In this document: one piece after another, positions 16,909 through 25,865 of the stretch
Layout: every line of letters starts with the position of its first letter
Position numbering within the stretch: the first letter of the stretch is position 1
Assembly (NCBI RefSeq): GCF_017308985.1
Contig: NZ_JADWPE010000002.1
Location: 62,001 to 126,000, forward strand
Origin: Lysobacter changpingensis
GTDB lineage: Bacteria; Pseudomonadota; Gammaproteobacteria; Xanthomonadales; Xanthomonadaceae
DNA length: 64,000 bases
Direction: 5' to 3'
Position numbers and translations under genes: made by a program
Notes under the pieces: model-generated
Told to the model about the DNA's origin: nothing
The model's database searches: none
Seen by the model: only the letters and a program-made list of their open reading frames with translations

Positions 16909-19002
16909 ATGTCCCGCGAGTTCGTCGTTTCCTGCGCCCTGCCCTACGCCAACGGGCACCTGCACCTGGGCCACCTGGTCGGCTACACCCAGGCCGACAT
17001 CTGGTGCCGCGCCCAGCGCATGGCCGGCCACAAGGCCTGGTACGTGTGCGCCGACGACACCCACGGCACGCCGATCATGCTCGCCGCCGAGAAGGCCGGG
17101 CAGTCGCCGGAAGCCTTCATCGCCGGCATCCAGGCCAGCCACGAGCGCGACTTCGCCGATTTCGGCGTCGCCTTCGATCATTACGACTCGACCAATTCCG
17201 AACGCAACCGCGTCCTGACCGAGGCGATCTACGCCAAGCTCGACAACAACGGCCACATCGCGCGCCGCTCGGTCGCGCAGCTGTACGACCCGGTCAAGGG
17301 CATGTTCCTGCCCGACCGCTACGTGAAGGGCATCTGCCCCAACTGCGGCACGCCCGACCAGTACGGGGACAACTGCGAGAACTGCGGCGCGACCTACTCG
17401 CCGACCGAACTGAAGGAACCGCGCTCGGTCATCAGCGGCGCCACGCCGGAGCTGCGCGAGTCCGAACACTTCTTCTTCGAGGTCGGCCAGTTCGCCGGCT
17501 TCCTGCGCGAATGGCTCGCCGGCGACGTCGCGCTTCCCGGCGTGAAGGCGAAGCTCCAGGAATGGCTGGACGCCGAGGGCGGCCTGCGCGCGTGGGACAT
17601 CTCGCGCGACGCGCCGTACTTCGGTTTCCAGATCCCCGGCCATCCGGGCAAGTACCTGTACGTCTGGCTGGACGCGCCGATCGGCTACCTGTCCAGCTTC
17701 CAGGCGCTGTGCGAGCGCGAAGGCCTGGACTTCTGGTCCTACCTGCGCCGCGACAGCCCGGCCGAACTGCACCACTTCATCGGCAAGGACATCGTCAACT
17801 TCCACGGCCTGTTCTGGCCGGCGGTGCTGCACGGCGCGGGCTTCCGCGCGCCGACGCGGCTGCACGTCAACGGCTATCTCACCGTCGACGGCGCCAAGAT
17901 GTCCAAGTCGCGCGGCACCTTCGTCATGGCGCGCACCTATCTCGACGCCGGCCTCGATCCCGAAGCGCTGCGTTACTACTACGCCACGAAGTCGGCCGGC
18001 AGCGTCGACGACGTCGACCTCAACCTCGAGGACTTCGTTCAGCGCGTCAACTCGGACTTGGTCGGCAAGCTCGTGAACATCGCGAGCCGATGCGCCGGAT
18101 TCATCGGAAAGTACTTCGACGGCCAGCTTTCCACCGAACGGCCATTGGAGGACAGCGAGGAAGCGGCACTGCTTCGTCACATCTACTCCCTGGCAGACGA
18201 CATCCCCGCAAAATACGCCGAAGACGATTTCGCCGACGTAGCACGCACCGTCATGATGCTTGCCGACCGGACGAACGAGTACATCGCGCGACGCGCGCCA
18301 TGGCAGCTGGCGAAGGACGAATCCAGGCGATCAGAACTGCAGATCGTCTGCACGACTGCGTTGAACGCGTTCCACGTATTGAATGCATGCCTGAAGCCGA
18401 TCGTCCCGGAAATCGCTTGCCGCGGCGAGCAGTTCCTCAACAAGCCAGTGCAGCATTTCCATGAACTGAATTACTCGCAGCTCCTGCTCAATCACAGGAT
18501 CAACGAGTACACCCCGCTGTTCACCCGCATCGACCCGAAACAGATCCAGACCATGATCGACGCTTCCAAGGATTCGCTGGCCCCGAAGGCCGACGCCAGG
18601 ACTGAAACCACCGCCAAGGCCGAACCCAAGGCCGCCGCCGCACCGGCGCCTGCCGCGGGCGATGCCGCACCGACCATCGGCATCGACGACTTCGCCAAGC
18701 TCGACCTGCGCGTGGGCAAGGTGGTCGCGTGCGAATTCGTGGAAGGCTCCGACAAGCTGCTGCGTTTCGAACTCGACGCCGGCGAGCTGGGCACGCGCCA
18801 GATCTTCTCCGGCATCCGCGGTTCCTACGGCGAACCGGAAAAGCTCGTCGGCCGCAGCGTCGTGTTCATCGCCAACCTCGCGCCGCGCAAGATGCGCTTC
18901 GGCACCAGCGAGGGAATGATCCTGTCGGCCGGTTTCGACGGCGGCTCGCTGCACCTGCTCGATGCGGATGCAGGCGTGCAGCCGGGGGCGCCGGTGCGCT
19001 GA
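16909..19002 (+). CDS. metG: Methionine-tRNA ligase
   Basis: A 697-residue class I aminoacyl-tRNA synthetase charging tRNA-Met. The HIGH motif is HLHLGH at residues 18-22 and onward, a zinc knuckle CPNCG...CENCG lies at about 144-162, and the KMSKS motif is at residues 330-334. An Ala/Lys-rich linker at about 560-590 leads to a C-terminal tRNA-binding (EMAP/Trbp111-like) dimerisation domain. The stretch at about 18040-18540, coding part of the anticodon-binding domain, is lower in GC and uses rarer codons than the rest, suggesting a recombinant segment. The reading frame is intact. Confidence 0.97.
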   Translation: MSREFVVSCALPYANGHLHLGHLVGYTQADIWCRAQRMAGHKAWYVCADDTHGTPIMLAAEKAGQSPEAFIAGIQASHERDFADFGVAFDHYDSTNSERNRVLTEAIYAKLDNNGHIARRSVAQLYDPVKGMFLPDRYVKGICPNCGTPDQYGDNCENCGATYSPTELKEPRSVISGATPELRESEHFFFEVGQFAGFLREWLAGDVALPGVKAKLQEWLDAEGGLRAWDISRDAPYFGFQIPGHPGKYLYVWLDAPIGYLSSFQALCEREGLDFWSYLRRDSPAELHHFIGKDIVNFHGLFWPAVLHGAGFRAPTRLHVNGYLTVDGAKMSKSRGTFVMARTYLDAGLDPEALRYYYATKSAGSVDDVDLNLEDFVQRVNSDLVGKLVNIASRCAGFIGKYFDGQLSTERPLEDSEEAALLRHIYSLADDIPAKYAEDDFADVARTVMMLADRTNEYIARRAPWQLAKDESRRSELQIVCTTALNAFHVLNACLKPIVPEIACRGEQFLNKPVQHFHELNYSQLLLNHRINEYTPLFTRIDPKQIQTMIDASKDSLAPKADARTETTAKAEPKAAAAPAPAAGDAAPTIGIDDFAKLDLRVGKVVACEFVEGSDKLLRFELDAGELGTRQIFSGIRGSYGEPEKLVGRSVVFIANLAPRKMRFGTSEGMILSAGFDGGSLHLLDADAGVQPGAPVR

Positions 19003-19009
19003 ACGACCA

Positions 19010-19086
19010 GGAACGAGTGATCAGGAGTGAGAAGCGAGTGACGCCGGCACTCCTACTCGTTTCTCGTTCCTCTCCCCTCGTTTTTT
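19010..19086. repeat. Palindromic repeat followed by T tract, possible metG terminator
   Basis: GGAACGAGTGATCAGGAGTG at 19010 is complemented by ACTCGTTTCTCGTTCC at 19055-19070, and six T residues follow at 19081-19086. It belongs to the same family as the palindrome at 11971 and may double as a terminator for metG. Confidence 0.6.
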
Positions 19087-19093
19087 CCCGCTC

Positions 19094-19495
19094 ATGGACC
19101 TGACCGAACGCCTCGACCGCCTGCTCCCGCAAACCCAATGCGGGCAGTGCGGCTACGCGGGCTGCCGTCCTTATGCGGAGGCGATGGCGCGCGGCGAGGC
19201 GGAGGTCGACCGCTGTCCGCCCGGCGGCGACGAGGGCGCGCGTGCGCTCGCGAAGCTGCTGGACGTGCCGGCGAAACCGTTCGACCGGACGCGCGGCGAA
19301 CACAAGCCGCCACAGGTGGCGCTGATCGTCGAAGCGGACTGCATCGGCTGCACCAAATGCATCCAGGCGTGCCCCGTGGACGCGATCGTCGGCGGTTCCA
19401 GGCACATGCACACCGTCATCGACCCGCTGTGCACCGGCTGCGAGCTGTGCGTGCCGGCGTGCCCGGTGGATTGCATCGTGATGGTGGCGGCGTAG
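19094..19495 (+). CDS. RnfB-like soluble ferredoxin
   Basis: A 133-residue iron-sulfur protein like the Rnf electron-transport subunit B, without its N-terminal membrane anchor. The N-terminal half carries the four-cysteine cluster motif Cys16, Cys19, Cys24 and Cys41 ([15 protein letters not shown]). The C-terminal half has two [4Fe-4S] ferredoxin motifs, [12 protein letters not shown] and [12 protein letters not shown]. No other rnf gene is adjacent. Xanthomonads are known to carry such an isolated short RnfB near metG and apbC; its electron partner is unknown. It begins eight bases after a T tract that may end metG transcription. Confidence 0.88.
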   Translation: MDLTERLDRLLPQTQCGQCGYAGCRPYAEAMARGEAEVDRCPPGGDEGARALAKLLDVPAKPFDRTRGEHKPPQVALIVEADCIGCTKCIQACPVDAIVGGSRHMHTVIDPLCTGCELCVPACPVDCIVMVAA

Positions 19496-19512
19496 GCGTT
19501 CGCCCCCGAAAA

Positions 19513-19555
19513 GTCATCCCGGCGAAGACCGGGAGACGCTGGGTGAACCGGGATG
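19513..19555. repeat. GTCATCCCGGCGAAGACCGG-type repeat
   Basis: A short dispersed repeat in the 103-base gap between convergent genes. It resembles, in the opposite orientation, the elements at 39972, 40042 and 44691 (GGGATTCCCGCCTTCGCGGG followed by AATGACGG). Confidence 0.6.
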
Positions 19556-19598
19556 AGCTGGGTGAAGTGAACGCCCCGGAAGCGCAGGAGAAACAGCG

Positions 19599-20636
19599 TT
19601 ACCTCGCCGACGCGTTCGCAGGCGCGCCTTGCGTCGCCCCACCCGCAGGCGCTGCTTCCGGCACGCACACCGAGCACACGCGCTCCACCGCATAGCCCTT
19701 CGCGCGCAACTTCTCGACCACGCCATCCTCGCCGAGCAGGTGCAGCGCGCCGACGACCACCAGCGTGTCGCCCTTCTTCTGTCCGTCGAGCATCTGCTGG
19801 ATCTGCGGCACCCACGCGTCGTTGCGCTCGACGTTGACCATGCGGTACGTCTCGGGCGTTTTCTCGCGCATTTCCTCGCGCGTGAGCGTGTCCAGCCGCG
19901 CGAGGTCGCCGTCGCGCCACGCGTTGTGCAGGTCGCTGAGCATGCCGGGCATTTCCATGGGCTTGTCGAGGAATTCCTTCAGCGACTTCACCTGCTCGTC
20001 CATCGGCGTGGAATCGAGCACGCTCAGCTGCAGGTCGATCGACTCCAGTCCGCCGGTCGCCTTTCCGCTCGCGCGCGCCTGCTGCATCAGCACCTGGTCC
20101 AGGCCCTTTTCCTGCTGGAAGCCCATCTGCTGCGAGATGCCCAGCATCAACGAGAGGTTCACGAACCACGGCTCGTACGCGTCGAACTGCGCGATGGATT
20201 CGTCGTAACGGGCAAGGATGCGGTTGAACTTCTCGCGCATGGTCGGCGGCAGCACCTGGCTGAGCGTGCGTCCATCCGCATAGCCGGCGGCGGCGAGGAA
20301 TTTCTGCCCCGTCGCCGGATCCAGCAACTGCTCCGGCGGCACTTCGAAAACGACCTTGTCGGCGCTTGCGAACGCCTGGTCGATGTCGGACGAGAGCGGG
20401 TAATCGTCGGCCTTGAGCAGGTGGAACGAGCCGAGCAGGTACACCGCGTTGTCGCGATCGGACACCTTCCACAGCAGCGGCACCGGCGGCGCCTTTGCCG
20501 TCGCGGTGGCGACGCCTGCGCCTGGTGCGACCGGAGCCGGCTGCGACGGCGAGCGCGCCTGCTCGACAGCGAGGGCCATCGACATCAGGCCCGCGGCAGC
20601 GAGGAGCGAAAGGCAGAGCAGCTTCAGGCGGCGCAT
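19599..20636 (-). CDS. TraB/GumN family protein
   Basis: A 345-residue exported protein. A signal peptide ends near residue 23, and a Pro/Ala-rich spacer follows. The TraB/GumN fold signatures are LLGSFHLLK near residue 67 and VVVGALHLLGEDGVVEKL near residue 305, with the conserved YEPWF motif between. Related TIKI proteins are membrane-associated metalloproteases that use the GxxH histidine; bacterial members, including GumN beside the xanthan gum cluster, have no defined role. It lies 16 bases after the DUF1684 gene on the same strand, so the two probably share a transcript with mutL. Confidence 0.87.
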   Translation of the reverse strand: MRRLKLLCLSLLAAAGLMSMALAVEQARSPSQPAPVAPGAGVATATAKAPPVPLLWKVSDRDNAVYLLGSFHLLKADDYPLSSDIDQAFASADKVVFEVPPEQLLDPATGQKFLAAAGYADGRTLSQVLPPTMREKFNRILARYDESIAQFDAYEPWFVNLSLMLGISQQMGFQQEKGLDQVLMQQARASGKATGGLESIDLQLSVLDSTPMDEQVKSLKEFLDKPMEMPGMLSDLHNAWRDGDLARLDTLTREEMREKTPETYRMVNVERNDAWVPQIQQMLDGQKKGDTLVVVGALHLLGEDGVVEKLRAKGYAVERVCSVCVPEAAPAGGATQGAPANASAR

Positions 20637-20652
20637 CGGGTGGTGGTCCGGA

Positions 20653-21597
20653 TCAGGGAGCGGAGTGGGCGTAGGTCTTCTCGCCGGCCTGGATCGCCAC
20701 GTCCAGCCGGTTTTCCGGCGGCGGCAGCGGGCAGGTCGCGAACGGGGTGAACGCGCACGGCGGATTGTGCGCCTGGTTGAAATCGAGCACGACGGTGCCG
20801 CCCACGCCGGGCTTGGCGACGTCGAGGAAGCGTCCGGCCGGATAGCTGCCGTGTCCGCTGGTGCGATCGGCGAAGACCAGGAACAGCGTGTCGCCGCCCT
20901 CGTCGAGCGCTTCGATGCGGAAGGTCTTGCCGCCGTGCTGGAACTCGATCGCGCCCGGATTCGGCACCGCGTCGGTGGTGCCGATGATGTTGGCGATCTC
21001 CAGCGTCTTGCCCGCCGGATGCGGCACGAAGCGGCCTTCCACGCGCCAGTCGGCGCTGGTCGGCCAGTACTCGATGCCGCGGAAGCCGGTGCGCGTGGGC
21101 GCGTCGGCGTGCTTCACGCGCAGCAGGTAGCGATCGCCGCGCTTGATCACCGTCGCCACGCCCTTGCCTTCATCGAACGCGATGACGCTGGGCCCGGCCG
21201 GCGCGTCGTCGGCGCGCAGGAACGTCTCGCCGGTGAACGGCTGGCCATCGAGCGTCATCGCCACGCCCTTCTCCGCGACGAAGCGGATGCCGCCCTTGCC
21301 CAGGTCGATCATGCCCAGGTGCGCCGGACCGACCGCCAGCTTGATCCCGTTGCCGGCGGAAGCGCCGACGTAATGCGCGCCCGGGTCGATCCAGTGCAGC
21401 CCGACCAGACTGGTCCAGCCGTCGGGCCGGGTCAGCTCGGCGATGCGCGTCTGGCGCACCACGTCCAGCTCGCGCTGGAAGGCCACCTGCGCCGCCTTCG
21501 CCTGTTCGGCGCTCGCGGCATCGTCCCGGCCTGGCCCGCAGGCGGTGATCGCACCCAGCATCATGAGGATCAGTGCCCCCTTCGCGACTGAAGCCAT
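20653..21597 (-). CDS. DUF1684 lipoprotein
   Basis: A 314-residue protein beginning with a lipoprotein signal peptide; the lipobox AITAC places the lipidated cysteine at residue 20. The DUF1684 body includes GWTSLVGLHWIDPGAHYVG, GYRGIEYWP-like FRGIEYWPTSADWRVE and a C-terminal LDFNQAHNPPCAFTPF with CPLPPPENRL. The function of this family is not established. The start codon immediately abuts the mutL stop, so the two are probably translated from one message. Confidence 0.88.
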   Translation of the reverse strand: MASVAKGALILMMLGAITACGPGRDDAASAEQAKAAQVAFQRELDVVRQTRIAELTRPDGWTSLVGLHWIDPGAHYVGASAGNGIKLAVGPAHLGMIDLGKGGIRFVAEKGVAMTLDGQPFTGETFLRADDAPAGPSVIAFDEGKGVATVIKRGDRYLLRVKHADAPTRTGFRGIEYWPTSADWRVEGRFVPHPAGKTLEIANIIGTTDAVPNPGAIEFQHGGKTFRIEALDEGGDTLFLVFADRTSGHGSYPAGRFLDVAKPGVGGTVVLDFNQAHNPPCAFTPFATCPLPPPENRLDVAIQAGEKTYAHSAP

Positions 21598-23454
21598 TCA
21601 ACGTCCTCGCAGGAACCAGCGGTCGATGTCGGGCAGCGTGAACCGCGCCCAGGTGGGACGGCCATGATTGCACTGGCCGGAGCGCTCGGTGATTTCCATC
21701 TCGCGCAACAGGGCATTCATCTCGGGCAGAGTGAGACGCCGGTTCGCGCGCACCGCGCCGTGGCAGGCCATCGTCGCGAGCAGTTCGTCGCGCGCGGCGG
21801 CGACGCGGCGGGATTCGCCATGTTCGCGGAGGTCGGCCAGCACGTCGCGCAGCAGCGCCTCGACGTCGCCGTGCGCGAGCAGCGCCGGCACCGCGCGCAA
21901 GGTCAGCGACTGCGGGCCGCTGCGGGTCACTTCGAAGCCGAGTTCGGCCAGCGTCCGCGCCTCGCGTTCGGCGACTTCGGCCTCGCGCTCGGATACCGCC
22001 AGCGTCGCCGGGACGAGCAGCGGCTGCGTGCGCAGGCCTTCCCCGTCGTGCGCTGTCTTGAGCTTCTCGTAGCCGATGCGCTCGTGCGCGGCGTGCATGT
22101 CGACGACGATCAGGCCTTCCGCGCTCTCGGCGAGGATGTAGATGCCATGCAATTGCGCGATCGCATAACCGAGCGGCGGCAGCGTGGCGTCCTCGCCGTG
22201 CGGCAACGTCGCCGGTTGCGACACCTGCGCGAACGACGGCGCCACCGCGGTCGCGGCCCCGCCGCCGTACAGCGCCGCGTAACCGGCGCGGGTGTCCGCC
22301 ACCTGCATCGGCAGCGGCGACTGCGTGGCGCGATCGAGATACCCGTAGGCCGGCGCCGCGCTGGCATGACCGCCGAATGCGGGCGTCGCCACCGCGTCGT
22401 TCGCCGGCATGCCGGCGACGCCCGCGACCGTGCCGGCGCGCGTTTCGGCCAGCGCGTCCTGCAGGGTGCGGTAGACGAAATCGTGGATCAGCCGCGCGTC
22501 GCGGAACCGCACTTCGTGCTTGGCCGGATGCACGTTGACGTCGACGCGGCGCGGGTCGAGTTCGAGGAACAGCACGTACGCCGGCTGGCGGCCGTGGAAG
22601 AGCACGTCGGCATACGCCTGCTTGATCGCGTGCGCGATGCTGCGATCGCGCACCGCGCGGCCGTTGACGTAGAGGTATTGCTGGTCGGCGCTGGCGCGGT
22701 TGTAGGCGGGCTGCGCGATCCACCCGTGCAGGCGCAGGCCGGCGCCGGCGTGTTCGACGCGCAGCGCGTTGCGGGCGAATTCCTCGCCAAGCGCTTCGTG
22801 CAGGCGCACTTCGGACAACAGGGCCTGCCCCGGACCGGATCCGGGGTCGCCCTCGCCTTTCCAGCGACGCGACGGCTTGCCGTTGTGCGAGACGCGCAGT
22901 TCGACGTCCGGACGCGCGAGCGCCAGCTGCCGCAGCCATTCCTCGATGTGGCCGAGCTCGGTGCGCTCGGCCTTCAGGAACTTGCGCCGCGCCGGCACGT
23001 TGAAGAACAGGTCGCGCACCTCGACCGTCGTCCCCGGCGGGTGCGGCTTCGGCATGACCTCGCCGGGACGGCCGCCGTCGATTTCCAGCGTCGCCGCGCG
23101 ATCGCTGCCCACGCGGCGCGAGGTGAGCGCGAAGCGGCTGACCGAGGCGATCGAGGGCAGCGCCTCGCCACGGAAACCGAGCGTCGCCACGCCTTCCAGG
23201 TCGTCGAGCGAGGCGATCTTGCTGGTCGCGTGGCGCGAGACCGCAAGCGGCAGTTCGCCGGGCTCGATGCCCTTGCCGTCGTCGCGGATGCGGATCAGGC
23301 GGACGCCGCCTTCTTCCAGGTCGATGTCGATGCGGCGCGCGCCGGCGTCGAGCGCGTTCTCGACGAGCTCCTTGACCACCGAAGCGGGACGCTCGATGAC
23401 CTCGCCGGCGGCGATCTGGTTGATGAGGGTGTCGGGGAGCTGGCGGATCGTCAC
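21598..23454 (-). CDS. mutL: DNA mismatch repair protein MutL
   Basis: A 618-residue GHKL ATPase linking MutS mismatch recognition to strand incision. N-terminal ATPase motifs are [20 protein letters not shown] with the catalytic Glu, DDGKGI and [10 protein letters not shown]. The C-terminal domain carries [12 protein letters not shown] at residues 452-463, fitting the DQHA(X)2E(X)4E metal-binding motif, plus ACHGAVRAN and QCNHGRPTW. These are the marks of MutL proteins with intrinsic nicking activity, unlike the E. coli protein that relies on MutH. The gene lies downstream of amiC. Confidence 0.96.
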   Translation of the reverse strand: MTIRQLPDTLINQIAAGEVIERPASVVKELVENALDAGARRIDIDLEEGGVRLIRIRDDGKGIEPGELPLAVSRHATSKIASLDDLEGVATLGFRGEALPSIASVSRFALTSRRVGSDRAATLEIDGGRPGEVMPKPHPPGTTVEVRDLFFNVPARRKFLKAERTELGHIEEWLRQLALARPDVELRVSHNGKPSRRWKGEGDPGSGPGQALLSEVRLHEALGEEFARNALRVEHAGAGLRLHGWIAQPAYNRASADQQYLYVNGRAVRDRSIAHAIKQAYADVLFHGRQPAYVLFLELDPRRVDVNVHPAKHEVRFRDARLIHDFVYRTLQDALAETRAGTVAGVAGMPANDAVATPAFGGHASAAPAYGYLDRATQSPLPMQVADTRAGYAALYGGGAATAVAPSFAQVSQPATLPHGEDATLPPLGYAIAQLHGIYILAESAEGLIVVDMHAAHERIGYEKLKTAHDGEGLRTQPLLVPATLAVSEREAEVAEREARTLAELGFEVTRSGPQSLTLRAVPALLAHGDVEALLRDVLADLREHGESRRVAAARDELLATMACHGAVRANRRLTLPEMNALLREMEITERSGQCNHGRPTWARFTLPDIDRWFLRGR

Positions 23455-23642
23455 GGCTGGGCGAAGCGGTCCGGAATCGCGGAAGAATCGCCACGCATGA
23501 TAGCCGACGGCGCCGCCCCGCTCGCCGTGCCGGACGGAAAAAAACCTGCGGAACGCTGGGCCCGCCTTCGATACGGATCAACGTCGATGGGGCGGATACG
23601 GCGAGGCGTGTCCGCGCTTTCAGGTCCGATTGGATCCGCGGC

Positions 23643-25301
23643 TCAGAGGCTGCCGCCGCTCGCTTCGCCACCCGATGCGTACTGCGCGTCGGCGCGCGCC
23701 GCGTAGAGCGTGCCCGGCGGCGGTTGGCGGGTGAAATAGGTGTTGACGCCATCCAGCACCGCACGCGCGAGCTTGCGCTGGTGGCCGGGATCGTTGAGCC
23801 GCTTCTCTTCTTCGGGATTCGAGATGAAGGCGGTTTCGACCAGCATCGCCGGCATGTCGGACGTGCGCAGCACGGCGAAGTTGGCGCGCTCGATGTTCGG
23901 CTTGTGGTTGTTGCCCACGCGCTTGAGGCCGTCGAGCACATGGCCGGCGGCGTCCTCGGAGGCCTTCATGTGGCCGCTCTGGGTAAGGTCGAGCAGCACC
24001 GAGGCCAGCGTGTTGCTGGTCTGCTCCAGGCGCACGCCGCCGATGAGATCGGACGCGTTTTCCTTGTCGGCCAGCCAGCGGGCGCGCTGCGAGGACGCGC
24101 CCTTGAGCGACAACACGTACACCGACGAGCCGCGCGCGGCGCGGTTTTCCGCGGCGTCGGCATGGATGGAGATGAACATGTCCGCCTTGGCCGCGCGCGC
24201 CAGCTGCGCGCGACGCGGCAGCGGGATGAACACGTCGGTGTCGCGCGTGAGGTAGGCCTTCAGGCCCGGGGTGGCGTTGACCTGCCGCGCCAGTTCGCGG
24301 GCGATCGCCAGCGTCGCGTCCTTCTCGCGCTTGCCCGACGGGCCGATCGCGCCCGGGTCCTGCCCGCCGTGGCCGGCGTCGATGGCGATGACCAGCGGAC
24401 GCATGCCGCGACCGCGCATCACGTCCTTCATCGTCTTGACCGGCGCCTGCTTCGCGGGCGCTTCGGCTTCGGCTGCCGTCGCGTTACCCGACGCGGCCAG
24501 CGCCGAACCTGGCATGGGCGTCGGTACGCCGGTGGCGATGCGGGTCGGAACGCCGGTGGCGATGGTGGTCGCGACGGGCGGCTTCGCCGGCGCGATCGTG
24601 TTCTGCGAAGCCGTCGCCGGCAGCAGCGTGGCTGCGGACGCGATCGGCGTGACGCTCGGCATCGCCGACGGCGGAACGGTCGCGGCGGACGCCGGCGCGG
24701 CGGACGGCGTCGGCGCGGCGGTGCTCTCGTTGCGCGCGACGATCTCGGTGATCAGGCGCGTCGTCGCCGCCGACGAGGCGGCCGGGTCGAACTTCGGTGC
24801 CAGGGATTCGGCCGGCGGTGCGGCAGCGGTTGCGACCGCCGGCGCGACGGCAGCGGGCTGCGCGGGCGCGGAGGCGACGGCCGCGGCGGACGAAGCGCCG
24901 TCGCCCGGCCATTCCAGCACCAGGCGCGGACCGTCGCCGGCCTGTTCGATGCGCGGCTTGAGCACGGCGACCGGCTGGGCCAGATCGAACACGATGCGGG
25001 CCGTCCCGGGCGTCGGTTCGCCGGTGCGGACCGACTTCACCACGCCGACAGCGGACGGCAGACGCAGGCCGCGGGCCAGCGCGGAGGACGGAAGGTCGAT
25101 GACGAGGCGATCCGGCCCCTTGAGGCTGATGACCTTGAATTCGGCGGCACGGTCCAGGGCGATTTCGGCGCGGGTGCCGGTGGCGCCGTCGCGCAGTTCC
25201 AAGCCCTTGATTTCACTGGCGTGGGCGAGATTCCAGGCCAGCGCCGCGAGCAGCGCGAGGCCGAGCAGGCATTTCTGGACGGTGGCGGCCTTGACACGCA
25301 T
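23643..25301 (-). CDS. amiC: N-acetylmuramoyl-L-alanine amidase (AmiC/AmiB type)
   Basis: A 552-residue periplasmic amidase that cleaves the peptide stem from glycan strands during septum splitting. It has a signal peptide (residues 1-28), an AMIN targeting domain (about 30-130, starting EIKGLELRDGATGTRAEI), a long Ala/Pro/Thr/Val-rich linker (about 135-300) and an Amidase_3 catalytic domain. The zinc ligands sit in IDAGHGGQDPGA (His), KREKDATL (Glu) and ISIHADAAE (His), with a later VETAFISNPEEE. No LysM repeat is present. The linker holds a tandem 24-base duplication. Confidence 0.93.
   Translation of the reverse strand: MRVKAATVQKCLLGLALLAALAWNLAHASEIKGLELRDGATGTRAEIALDRAAEFKVISLKGPDRLVIDLPSSALARGLRLPSAVGVVKSVRTGEPTPGTARIVFDLAQPVAVLKPRIEQAGDGPRLVLEWPGDGASSAAAVASAPAQPAAVAPAVATAAAPPAESLAPKFDPAASSAATTRLITEIVARNESTAAPTPSAAPASAATVPPSAMPSVTPIASAATLLPATASQNTIAPAKPPVATTIATGVPTRIATGVPTPMPGSALAASGNATAAEAEAPAKQAPVKTMKDVMRGRGMRPLVIAIDAGHGGQDPGAIGPSGKREKDATLAIARELARQVNATPGLKAYLTRDTDVFIPLPRRAQLARAAKADMFISIHADAAENRAARGSSVYVLSLKGASSQRARWLADKENASDLIGGVRLEQTSNTLASVLLDLTQSGHMKASEDAAGHVLDGLKRVGNNHKPNIERANFAVLRTSDMPAMLVETAFISNPEEEKRLNDPGHQRKLARAVLDGVNTYFTRQPPPGTLYAARADAQYASGGEASGGSL
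24520..24567. repeat. Tandem 24-base duplication in the amiC linker
   Basis: GTCGGTACGCCGGTGGCGAT and the adjacent GTCGGAACGCCGGTGGCGAT begin two successive units. On the coding strand they give two copies of an IATGVPT(R/P) peptide. Confidence 0.75.
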
Positions 25302-25388
25302 GGCCGGTAGTCAAGCACCGCGATATTAAATTTGCAAGCACTTTTCCCTTACGAATCCGGCACCTGGCGACTTTTCCTGCAAATCCGT

Positions 25389-25865
25389 TCAGGAGTCGCC
25401 TGCAACTTCGTGCCCCGAAGACACCCGCCCGGCCCAGGCGTCGCCGACCGGCGAGCCCGGGTGCAGGCGGGCGATCCGCCCCGGTCCACGCATGGACAGC
25501 TCGACGGTCAGGTCCGGCGCCGGCAGCGCACCGACGCCCCGCTCCGGCCATTCGACCAGCCACAGCCGCACTTCCGCGCCGTCGAGACCGAGGAATTCCA
25601 GCTCGCCAGGATCTGCGATGCGATAGAGATCCAGATGCCACGCCTCGCCGCCATCGGCCAAGGGATAACGTTCGACCAGCGTGTACGTCGGACTGCGGAT
25701 CGCGCCCTGCACGCCAAGCGCGCGCAACAACGCCCGCGCGATCGTCGACTTGCCCGCGCCCAGGTCGCCGTGCAGATGCACCACCGCCTGCGCGGGACGC
25801 GTCAACGCCAGGCGCGCGCCCAACGCGTCGGTGGCATCGGCATCGGGCAACCACAGTTCGGTCAT
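25389..25865 (-). CDS. tsaE: tRNA threonylcarbamoyladenosine biosynthesis protein TsaE
   Basis: A 158-residue P-loop ATPase working with TsaB, TsaD and TsaC to form t6A37 in ANN-decoding tRNAs. Walker A is GDLGAGKST at residues 33-41. IRSPTYTLVERYPL and AWHLDLYRIADPGELEFLGL are the family signatures, with catalytic-region WLVEWPERG following. The start at 25865 overlaps the nnr stop (ATGA). The C-terminal 25 residues are longer than usual and poorly conserved. Confidence 0.95.
   Translation of the reverse strand: MTELWLPDADATDALGARLALTRPAQAVVHLHGDLGAGKSTIARALLRALGVQGAIRSPTYTLVERYPLADGGEAWHLDLYRIADPGELEFLGLDGAEVRLWLVEWPERGVGALPAPDLTVELSMRGPGRIARLHPGSPVGDAWAGRVSSGHEVAGDS

Noticed and set aside
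21664-25310. Long plus-strand open frames opposite mutL and amiC
   Set aside because: Shadow frames in GC-rich DNA; their products have no recognisable domain, while mutL and amiC are unmistakable.
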